A stretch of DNA of 64,000 nt from an uncultured Acetatifactor sp. (lineage in GTDB: Bacteria; Bacillota; Clostridia; Lachnospirales; Lachnospiraceae). The notes under the pieces were generated by a model. The model made no database searches, was not told the DNA's origin, and worked only from the letters and a program-made list of their open reading frames with translations. Positions 57,902 to 64,000 of this stretch are shown piece by piece; the first letter of the stretch is position 1, and each line of letters begins with the position of its first letter. The position numbers and the translations under genes were made by a program. The stretch covers positions 114,770 to 178,769 of the forward strand of contig CAJUIA010000003.1 in the NCBI GenBank assembly GCA_910586485.1. The letters are read 5' to 3'.

Positions 57902-59599
57902 ATGGGGGAACAGGGATTTTGGAATGAAAGGGAAGCTTATATTGATTCCTTGATCAATTCGCTGAATATACTGGCAGAGGATAACTATGTTTATATCCTG
58001 AATCTGCAGCAGGACAGAACGTGGTTTTCTGAGGCAGCAAGGGTTCATTTCGGAATTGAGGATACCTGCGCCTGTACTTCAGAGCATTTTGAGATTATGC
58101 GCGGCCTGGTCCACCCGGATGACTGGTGGGAATATGAAGGCGGAATACCGGAGCGGATGCGGGGGATAAAGCTGGATTGGGAGTTGTGCGTCCGGATCAG
58201 GGATGTGTCCGGCGAGTATCATCTGTACAGCATTCATACCCGGATTGTGAAGGATGAAGAAAGTAAAGAGGAACACCTGATTTTGCTTCTGCACAATGAG
58301 AATGTCCTGCCGAGGATTGACGCCCTGACGGATCTGTACTCCCAGGCGAGATTTACAGCGGATATTGACGGGGTGATAGCTTCTGGTGTGCCCTTTGCGG
58401 TGCTGATGATTAAGCTGGAACGATTCAATAATTTGAATATTATTTATGGAAATGACTTTGCAAATCAGGTTTTAAAGGAAATGGCGCTGCAGTTTATCTA
58501 CATGATGAATGAGGACAGCGCAGTATATCGTCTTGACGGGCCGAAATTTGGTTTTATCTTAAAAAGGTGTGACAGGGAAAAGCTGCTCACCTTCGAGCAG
58601 ACACTGCGAAATACGCTGGCAATGGGCATCCGGGCAGACAACAGGCGAATCACGCTGAAAATGTGCGCGGGAGCGATCCTGATCGAGCAGCGGTACGAGG
58701 GCAGGGCGGATTCTTTGACCTCCAAGGTCGCATACGCACTGGAAGATTCGGAGGCGGAGCATCAGGGAAGGCTGATTATTTTTAACGATGAGGTGTGTAC
58801 ATCAGGAAACGTTGATCTGGATTTGATGAAGGTGATTCATCAGTCAGTCAGGGAGGGCTGTCAGGGATTTTATGTGGTATATCAGCCCATTGTAGAGTCT
58901 GAAACAGGGCACATTGCAGGTGCGGAGGCCCTGGTTCGGTGGCGCAGGGAGCCTTACGGCAACGTTCCGCCCGGTATGTTTATTGAATGGATGGAAAAGG
59001 ATCCGGGAATGTACGAGCTGGGTAATTATGTGCTGCAGACAGCGCTGCGGGAGACGGTGAGACTGCTGGAGCTGTTGCCGGATTTTGTGCTGAATGTTAA
59101 TGTGTCGGCAAGGCAGATGGAGAGGGAAGAGTTTCGGGGTGAAGTGCTGCGTGTTCTGGAGCAGACGAAATTCCCTGCCGCGCATCTGTGCCTGGAGCTG
59201 ACGGAGCGGTGCAGAGATATGCCGCTGGAGGTGATAAAAGGAGAAGTGGAATTTTTCCAGGGGCACGGCATCCGTATGGCAATGGACGATTACGGGACCG
59301 GAAGCGCGTCGTCGGGAATCGTGCTTTGCGCACCGTTGGACGAGATCAAGCTGGACATGAGCTTTATTCGGGGAATCGCTGAGGATGTGAAAAAGCAGGC
59401 CATGGTCAGGTCTATCGTGGACTTTGCCAACAGCTGCGGCATGAGCACCTGTCTGGAGGGTGTGGAAACGGAAGAATTACAGAATTATCTGAGAGGCTTC
59501 AAAGCTACCTGGTTCCAGGGTTATTATTATTCAAAGCCGGTAGAGATCAAAAAGCTCCGGGAGCTGGTGAAAATGCACGCCAGACGTCGTATTGGATAA
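57902..59599 (+). CDS. PAS - degenerate GGDEF - EAL protein (c-di-GMP phosphodiesterase)
   Basis: 565 residues. PAS-like N-terminal domain (about 20-135), a GGDEF domain with the active loop degenerated to RLDGPKFGFIL (about 205), and a C-terminal EAL domain with the main catalytic residues present: GAEALVRWRRE, NVNVSARQM, LCLELTERC, MAMDDYGTGSAS, DEIKLDM, CLEGVETEE and FQGYYYSKP. It should hydrolyse c-di-GMP, with the GGDEF part as a regulatory GTP- or ligand-binding domain. The SD before ATG 57902 is weak (GGGGG). Confidence 0.9.
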   Translation: MGEQGFWNEREAYIDSLINSLNILAEDNYVYILNLQQDRTWFSEAARVHFGIEDTCACTSEHFEIMRGLVHPDDWWEYEGGIPERMRGIKLDWELCVRIRDVSGEYHLYSIHTRIVKDEESKEEHLILLLHNENVLPRIDALTDLYSQARFTADIDGVIASGVPFAVLMIKLERFNNLNIIYGNDFANQVLKEMALQFIYMMNEDSAVYRLDGPKFGFILKRCDREKLLTFEQTLRNTLAMGIRADNRRITLKMCAGAILIEQRYEGRADSLTSKVAYALEDSEAEHQGRLIIFNDEVCTSGNVDLDLMKVIHQSVREGCQGFYVVYQPIVESETGHIAGAEALVRWRREPYGNVPPGMFIEWMEKDPGMYELGNYVLQTALRETVRLLELLPDFVLNVNVSARQMEREEFRGEVLRVLEQTKFPAAHLCLELTERCRDMPLEVIKGEVEFFQGHGIRMAMDDYGTGSASSGIVLCAPLDEIKLDMSFIRGIAEDVKKQAMVRSIVDFANSCGMSTCLEGVETEELQNYLRGFKATWFQGYYYSKPVEIKKLRELVKMHARRRIG

Positions 59600-59652
59600 A
59601 CATGCCGGGACAGGTGACGGCGATAGGGGGCAGGCGGAAAGCTGCCGAAAGC

Positions 59653-59677
59653 AAAAGCGCCCTTTGGGGGCGCTTTT
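59653..59677. terminator. Bidirectional terminator
   Basis: AAAAGCGCCC (59653-59662) and GGGCGCTTTT (59668-59677) form a symmetric hairpin that serves the EAL gene on the right strand and the leftward remnant on the other. Confidence 0.85.
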
Positions 59678-59688
59678 AAAGCTTTACA

Positions 59689-59811
59689 TTAATTTCCGCA
59701 ACAATCCTCACACTTATCAAAGGCGGGATTGAAGGCGTAGAAGTTCCTGGAATCCAGGCGATCCTGAACGATACGCAACGCTTCACCGAAACGGGAGGAT
59801 TGAAGTAAATC
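59689..59811 (-). pseudogene. 3' remnant of an unidentified gene
   Basis: Leftward frame ending at TAA 59689-59691 reads LLQSSRFGEALRIVQDRL, then DSRNFYAFNPAFDKCEDCCG and a final Asn. It has a coherent coding look and a Cys cluster at the end, is followed by its own terminator, but has no start: upstream it runs into the RelE gene in another frame. I do not recognise the family. It is probably the tail of a gene cut by arrival of the segment to the right. Confidence 0.5.
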
Positions 59812-60152
59812 TATCTGTTGATTTTCTGCATCTTCTTGATAATAGATTGCCAATACATGCGGTCTTTCAAGACACGGATTACCGTAATCGTTGAATCCTC
59901 CACGACAAAGAAGATTAAATATGTACTGTAAGGCTTGAAATAAATGTTCAATCCCTCGATTACATATCCTGTAGCTTCATAGCCTTTGGGAAAGGAATCC
60001 AGTTCCTTGATTGCCTTCTTGATCTTCTTTGAAAAGTTTTCCGCATATTCACGATATTTGAAAGTGTCGAGAATATACTTTTTTGTTGACTTAATATCCG
60101 AGAGAGCATCTTTGGAAATCACAATTTTGTATTTTTTAGGTTTATCCGGCAT
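59811..60152 (-). CDS. RelE/ParE-type toxin
   Basis: 113 residues, leftward. The pattern KYKIVISKDALSDIKSTKKY, then FSKKIKKAIKELDSFPKGYE and YLIFFVVEDSTITVIRVLKD is typical of RelE/ParE toxins, which cleave ribosomal mRNA or poison gyrase. It overlaps the antitoxin gene (TAATG). A+T-rich. Which of the two activities applies cannot be told by eye. Confidence 0.85.
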   Translation of the reverse strand: MPDKPKKYKIVISKDALSDIKSTKKYILDTFKYREYAENFSKKIKKAIKELDSFPKGYEATGYVIEGLNIYFKPYSTYLIFFVVEDSTITVIRVLKDRMYWQSIIKKMQKINR

Positions 60153-60322
60153 TATATTTTGTCAATTTCCTCCCATGCTTCATCAAGCGTATAAACATCG
60201 CCTTTTTTCAGACTTTCTATTCCCTTGGAGAGTTCATCATATAACGCGCCTATGGCGGCTTTTTCGGAATATTCAGTTTTTAGGATTTCCTGATTTCTGA
60301 TTGCCTGTGCTGCAGGTGTCAT
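60152..60322 (-). CDS. Antitoxin of the RelE/ParE pair
   Basis: 56 residues on the complementary strand from ATG at 60322, after AAGGAAG. It reads MTPAAQAIRNQEILKTEYS, then EKAAIGALYDELSKGIESLK and KGDVYTLDEAWEEIDKI. It is mostly helical and ends in a typical toxin-wrapping tail; the N-terminal DNA-binding part seen in longer antitoxins is missing or minimal. Stop and toxin start overlap by one base, indicating coupled translation. Confidence 0.8.
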   Translation of the reverse strand: MTPAAQAIRNQEILKTEYSEKAAIGALYDELSKGIESLKKGDVYTLDEAWEEIDKI

Positions 60323-60431
60323 AGTATCACTTCCTTTCGATTGTTGACTTTATTATACGGTATTTAGTATTGGCGTATCAACAGATTTTTATTAAATTTT
60401 CCTCAAAACTGTGTGACATAGACTTTCATGG

Positions 60432-61973
60432 TTAAATGTTCCAAGTGATTTCAATGTTTCCGTCTGCAATCCGAATGACCTTGATAAGCGTATCGACTAC
60501 CGCCTGTCTGTCCTCGAAAGAGAGCGTTTCCCATGTTTTTACATGATTGGTTATCTGCTTCAATCTGCCCTCTGTATCTGTGACATTTGCCGTGACGATT
60601 TCCTCCTGCAAGGCTTTCCGCTCTGCGTCCAGTTCTGATACTTTTTCGTCTATGTACTTCATCAGAACGCCGCTTGCCCCGGACACTTTGGAGAGAAACT
60701 CTTCGATTTCTTCCTCAATCTGCGTCAGACGGATTTTTTTCGTCATGTTTGTTTGGGGGACTGCATGCAGTCCCTTTTCTCCTATGTCAGATGGGCAGGA
60801 GAGTGAGCTCTCTTCGAGAGCTGAAAATTCCGACAGTCTTTTCTTGATTGCACCAAGCATATATTCTTCCAAAACGTCCGCATAAACCGTACAGCCTGCC
60901 CCGGTGCAGTTGCTTCCGCGGTTTCCCGACTGGCTGCAAACAAAGTAACGTCCCCACTTTGTTTTTGCTTTGCGGATTGTCAGCGCATAACCGCAGTTGC
61001 CGCATTTTACCTTACCGACAAGCCATGAATTTTTCGGTTTACAGGTCTTTGTTGACTGTCGGTTACTTAGACACCGTATGCGGCAGGCTAACCATGTCTT
61101 AGAGGGGATAAAACCCTTATGCGGCGCAAGCACAATCTCTTTGTCGGACAGGTCACTTTGCTTTCTTGAAGTGGAAACCGTACCCTTGTAGAGATAGCAG
61201 GCATTGTAACCCGTGAAGTCACTTGCCGGGTTATAGATGTTAGCGCCTTGACTTTGGAAAAACTGATACACGTCAATATCGGCTTGCACATACACGGGAT
61301 TGCGGAGCATTTCACTGATACGGGCGGTATTCCAGTTTGCGCCACGTAGATTTTTAATCTGGTGTTCGTTCAAGTACCGTACAATATCCCCAAGTGAATT
61401 GTCCGTGTCCGCATACATGGAGTAAATCATCTTTAGCTGTTCGCTTTCCTCCGGGACTTCCTCGTACATGGAAGTGCGGATATTGTCAATGACTGTGTTC
61501 GTCAGACGATAGCCGTAGGGGATACGCCCGCCCATGTAAAAGCCGCGCTTACACCTTGCATAATAAGCATCTGTTACCCGTTTTTGTATGGTTTCCCGTT
61601 CCAGTTGGGCGAACACGATACAGATATTTAACATCGCCCTGCCGATCGGTGTGGACGTGTCAAATTTTTCCGTGGAAGAAACAAACTCCACATGATATTT
61701 CTGAAATATCTCCATCATGTTTGCAAAATCCAAAATGGAACGGCTGATACGGTCGAGTTTGTAGACAATAACCCGTTTGATTTTTCCTGCACGAATATCA
61801 TTCATCATTTTTTCAAAGCCGGGGCGGTTGGTGTCCTTGCCCGAAAAACCTTTGTCTGTGTATTCCATGCAGGCTTCCCCGTGGGTTTCGTATCTGCAAT
61901 ACTCAAGTTGGCTTTCTACGGATATGCTGTCCTTTTTTTCGATTGACTGTCTTGCATACAATGCGTCATACAT
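60432..61973 (-). CDS. Large serine recombinase
   Basis: 513 residues, leftward. N-terminal resolvase domain with catalytic Ser in YARQSIEKKDSISVESQLEY and the arginine-rich IVYKLDRISRSILDFANMME; recombinase domain with GGRIPYGYRL; zinc ribbon with VKCGNCGYALTIRK and CSQSGNRGSNC; coiled coil near residues 415-470. Large serine recombinases excise and integrate ICEs and phages, including Tn4451-type elements. TAGGAGGTAG precedes the ATG. This is the core mobility gene of the right-hand segment. Confidence 0.95.
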   Translation of the reverse strand: MYDALYARQSIEKKDSISVESQLEYCRYETHGEACMEYTDKGFSGKDTNRPGFEKMMNDIRAGKIKRVIVYKLDRISRSILDFANMMEIFQKYHVEFVSSTEKFDTSTPIGRAMLNICIVFAQLERETIQKRVTDAYYARCKRGFYMGGRIPYGYRLTNTVIDNIRTSMYEEVPEESEQLKMIYSMYADTDNSLGDIVRYLNEHQIKNLRGANWNTARISEMLRNPVYVQADIDVYQFFQSQGANIYNPASDFTGYNACYLYKGTVSTSRKQSDLSDKEIVLAPHKGFIPSKTWLACRIRCLSNRQSTKTCKPKNSWLVGKVKCGNCGYALTIRKAKTKWGRYFVCSQSGNRGSNCTGAGCTVYADVLEEYMLGAIKKRLSEFSALEESSLSCPSDIGEKGLHAVPQTNMTKKIRLTQIEEEIEEFLSKVSGASGVLMKYIDEKVSELDAERKALQEEIVTANVTDTEGRLKQITNHVKTWETLSFEDRQAVVDTLIKVIRIADGNIEITWNI

Positions 61974-62009
61974 TCTATCTACCTCCTAAAACGTAAGACG
62001 CAATACCCA

Positions 62010-62036
62010 ATGTCAAATTCCTATGGAATTTGACAT
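62010..62036. repeat. 27-bp perfect palindrome upstream of the recombinase
   Basis: Arms ATGTCAAATTCC and GGAATTTGACAT around TAT, 37 bases before the recombinase start. No T-run follows on either side, so an operator or recombination-related site is more likely than a terminator. Confidence 0.8.
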
Positions 62037-62077
62037 CAAACAGATCATATCGTTTCCATGATTGTTTTGCAAGGGAC

Positions 62078-62257
62078 TTACGCATATTTTTTGAAAATCT
62101 GATAGAGCCTTGCCCCGATTTCCTGTCGGGTTTCCTGCTCTGATTTTTTCTGAAAGGCGGGGTAGATGTTGGTAACAGTCAGGCTCATTTTATCTATGGA
62201 AAGATTTTCCATGTGTATTTGGGTATCGGGTGTAGGAGAATTATTCGTTTTTGACAT
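62078..62257 (-). CDS. Small TnpW-like transposon protein
   Basis: 59 residues, leftward, from ATG at 62257 after AAAGGAGAAAG. It reads MSKTNNSPTPDTQIHMEN, then KMSLTVTNIYPAFQKKSEQE and IGARLYQIFKKYA. The short polar head and helical tail resemble TnpW-type proteins encoded next to large serine recombinases in Tn4451-like elements, but I am not certain of the match. It lies directly before the recombinase gene on the same strand. Confidence 0.6.
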   Translation of the reverse strand: MSKTNNSPTPDTQIHMENLSIDKMSLTVTNIYPAFQKKSEQETRQEIGARLYQIFKKYA

Positions 62258-62367
62258 AAACTTTCTCCTTTGACGGTTTCCCTAAATTTTATGAGAAGCG
62301 GCAAGTACACTATACGGGAATAGCGTAAAATCCCCCTTTACTACTTACTACGCACGGGAGGTAAAAA

Positions 62368-62409
62368 ATGGCAAAGTTTCCGGGAAATTTTATAAAAAGT
62401 TTAGAATAG
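62368..62409 (+). CDS. Possible 13-codon leader peptide
   Basis: ATGGCAAAGTTTCC onward encodes MAKFPGNFIKSLE before TAG, preceded by CGGGAGG with good spacing. The strong SD on so short a frame suggests a leader peptide or a truncated gene remnant. Nothing else supports it. Confidence 0.3.
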   Translation: MAKFPGNFIKSLE

Positions 62410-62548
62410 TGGAATAGCAAGCATAGGGATTGAGTACTCAATCCCGCGAATTTATTAAATGTAAAAATTCTTTTTTATGACAAAATTTGTTGAATATCAC
62501 TTGTTTTATGATACAATTATCTCAAATAAAATAGCGGGAGGCTATCTA

Positions 62549-62914
62549 ATGGATAAGCTACAAGAATTACTGGATGAATTTGAAGAAAAAATTAAAAAGG
62601 AAGATTTGAAAAATGTAGATAAAGATGATCCGAATGGACAATATAATTTTTGCATACCTAAAATTAAGAATTATTTTATCCCCTTTATTCGGGAAAATTT
62701 ACAAGAAATAAATTATATTGGACGTGAAGAACAATTTTTTCAAAGTGTTTTCAATCGTGAGTATTTAATCGAAGCAACCATTTTTTATGTAGAAACAGCT
62801 AAAACAAGAGGCGTTTATGACGATAGTAAAACTAAGAGGTGTAATTCTATTAATGATTTTCTTATTGCATTTGGAAAATTTTATGAATTGGTTCTAAGAA
62901 TAAATTTCGTATGA
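62549..62914 (+). CDS. A+T-rich hypothetical protein
   Basis: 121 residues from ATG 62549 (GCGGGAGG upstream). Acidic helical head (MDKLQELLDEFEEKIKKEDL), then an aromatic-rich middle (YNFCIPKIKNYFIPFIREN). I do not recognise the family. Its A+T content is far above the chromosomal core. The stop overlaps the next start (ATGA), so the two proteins are made together. Confidence 0.65.
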   Translation: MDKLQELLDEFEEKIKKEDLKNVDKDDPNGQYNFCIPKIKNYFIPFIRENLQEINYIGREEQFFQSVFNREYLIEATIFYVETAKTRGVYDDSKTKRCNSINDFLIAFGKFYELVLRINFV

Positions 62915-63633
62915 TGTCTGTACATACATATTTACCAGCGACAGAGGAATTAGTAGCTGATATACGAATGAGATTAGAGAAAAAAGGTTATGTACTTTTA
63001 GAAGCAGAGGAATTTCCTGCAATTCAAAGGGAAGAGTATGATTTTGTTAAAAAGTATTTCGAAAGTGTAAATTCGCTTAGTGACAAACAGCTTCAAAGTT
63101 ATATAATTATTCAATTAACTTTTTTATATGGCTTATCATTCTCAACAATTAGGAATATACATGCAAGAGATGTTAATTTAGAAAAAAGAACTTTAAAGAT
63201 TTTAAGTAAGGATAAAAAGGATTATATCATTCTTGAATTGCCATATAGTATTTTTAAAAATATGAATAAACATATATCTCAGAATAGTCTTGATAATGAT
63301 GAATTGATTTTTTTTACTAAAGAAAAAAGGAAAAATGATACGCCAATAGCAAGCTCTTTTTTAAAAGACGTTTTGACAAGAATAAAAGATTTATATGCTG
63401 AACAATATAACTGTAATGAAATTGTTCTTAAACGGTTTACTCATTTAGGAATGATAAAATATGCTATTTCAAATATGTTAGAAGCAAATCTTGACTTTGC
63501 AACTATTGAAAATTTAACATCAAGGGATATTAAGTTTATTCTTAGTTGCCGTCCTTATAGAAGTAATAGCGAGAAACAGAGTAATTATATAAACATGAAG
63601 ATAAGAGCGACAAATACATATTATGAAATATAA
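62911..63633 (+). CDS. Degenerate tyrosine-recombinase-like protein
   Basis: 240 residues, A+T-rich. The middle reads IIIQLTFLYGLSFSTIRNIH then ARDVNLEKRTLKILSKDKKD, like the first conserved block of phage integrases (L-x-GLR-x-SE-x-x-L-x-W-x-D). The later FTHLGMIKYAISNML then ANLDFATIENLTSRDI resembles the HxLRHTFAT...LGH block. The catalytic Arg and the HxxR set are not clearly kept and the C-terminal Tyr cannot be assigned, so it may be a non-catalytic DNA-binding relative. It is coupled to the gene upstream. Confidence 0.5.
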   Translation: MMSVHTYLPATEELVADIRMRLEKKGYVLLEAEEFPAIQREEYDFVKKYFESVNSLSDKQLQSYIIIQLTFLYGLSFSTIRNIHARDVNLEKRTLKILSKDKKDYIILELPYSIFKNMNKHISQNSLDNDELIFFTKEKRKNDTPIASSFLKDVLTRIKDLYAEQYNCNEIVLKRFTHLGMIKYAISNMLEANLDFATIENLTSRDIKFILSCRPYRSNSEKQSNYINMKIRATNTYYEI

Positions 63634-63691
63634 AGCATATTTATTTGTGTTGATAGGGAATAATACTGTACCAATTATTATTCCCTAATGT

Positions 63692-64000
63692 TTATCCATC
63701 AAATTTATAGCCGATACCTAACACGGTTTTTATGTAGATCGGTTTTTTGCTGTCCGGCTCTATCTTTTTCCGCAGGTTATAAATCACGTTGACAACGCTT
63801 GAATGGCAACTATCACTATCCATATTCCAAACAGTTTCAAAAATTTGTGTCTGTGTGAGGACAATTCCGGGATTGGAAGCAAGGAATACAAGGGTATTAT
63901 ATTCAAGGCGGGTAAGGTTTACATCTTCCCCGCCTTGAATTACTCTGTAAACGTCAAACCATGCGCCCCATAATAAAGCAACGCCGCTTTTCAGCGGCGT
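63692..64000 (-). CDS. OmpR-type response regulator, C-terminal part (runs off window)
   Basis: Leftward frame ending at TAA 63692-63694 encodes a winged-helix DNA-binding domain: NLTRLEYNTLVFLASNPGIV, then TQTQIFETVWNMD, VVNVIYNLRKKIEPDSKKPI and TVLGIGYKFDG. The receiver domain is not visible. Directly upstream in the reading direction is a hairpin, ACGCCGCT and AGCGGCGT (63981-64000), which could mean the frame there is not coding and the regulator is truncated. The rest lies beyond the window. Confidence 0.7.
   Translation of the reverse strand, partial: TPLKSGVALLWGAWFDVYRVIQGGEDVNLTRLEYNTLVFLASNPGIVLTQTQIFETVWNMDSDSCHSSVVNVIYNLRKKIEPDSKKPIYIKTVLGIGYKFDG

Overview
The window looks like chromosome from a spore-forming, obligately anaerobic Firmicute of the Lachnospiraceae type. 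The evidence is SpoIVA, a GerA-family spore germination protein with a sigma-G-like promoter, oxygen-sensitive class III ribonucleotide reductase (nrdD/nrdG), strong AGGAGG-type ribosome binding sites, and base composition near one-half G+C in the core. Small cassettes at about 20.1-21.0, 23.8-24.3 and 59.7-63.7 kb are more A+T-rich. I found no rRNA, tRNA or CRISPR array.

Region 1 (1-13.1 kb) is one long rightward surface-polysaccharide operon: the end of a PelG-like membrane protein, a DUF2304 protein, GT4 and GT2 glycosyltransferases, two paralogous DUF4874/DUF4832 proteins (one apparently cytosolic, one membrane-anchored), a large polytopic protein, a Stealth-family sugar-phosphate transferase, a Wzx-type flippase and an NTP_transf_5 nucleotidyltransferase. 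Region 2 (11.8-19.2 kb) overlaps its end and holds the most interesting set: the nucleotidyltransferase, a PqqD-like/HPr-kinase-like fusion, two small proteins with nearly identical 25-residue leaders but unrelated tails, an ABC exporter and an S26-type peptidase. Together they resemble a peptide maturation and export locus without a recognisable lasso cyclase, lanthionine synthetase or radical SAM enzyme. A hemerythrin-CheX-receiver fusion sits inside it.

Region 3 (19.2-28.3 kb) has a MoxR/VWA pair split by a DUF3791/DUF3990 cassette, tyrS, a DUF4258/YgiT toxin-antitoxin pair, a doubly frameshifted lipoprotein gene, an orphan solute-binding lipoprotein and a MerR regulator with a textbook 19-bp-spacer promoter. 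Region 4 (28.3-43.3 kb) has a hybrid histidine kinase, spoIVA, an ABC exporter with its two-component system, and a nucleoside salvage run (purine nucleoside phosphorylase, cytidine deaminase, amidohydrolase) ending in a membrane-bound MutS-like ATPase. Region 5 (43.4-57 kb) has an SGNH-MBOAT-SGNH O-acylation operon, a WYL regulator, nrdD and nrdG separated by palindromic repeats, dUTPase, the germination protein, DegV and a GH43 lipoprotein.

Region 6 (57.2-64 kb) is disturbed. An XRE regulator is fused to the remains of an ABC exporter gene, an EAL phosphodiesterase follows, and then comes an insertion-like segment: a 3' gene remnant, a RelE/antitoxin pair, a large serine recombinase with a perfect 27-bp palindrome upstream, a small TnpW-like protein, two very A+T-rich genes (one resembling a degenerate tyrosine recombinase) and a response-regulator gene that runs off the window.
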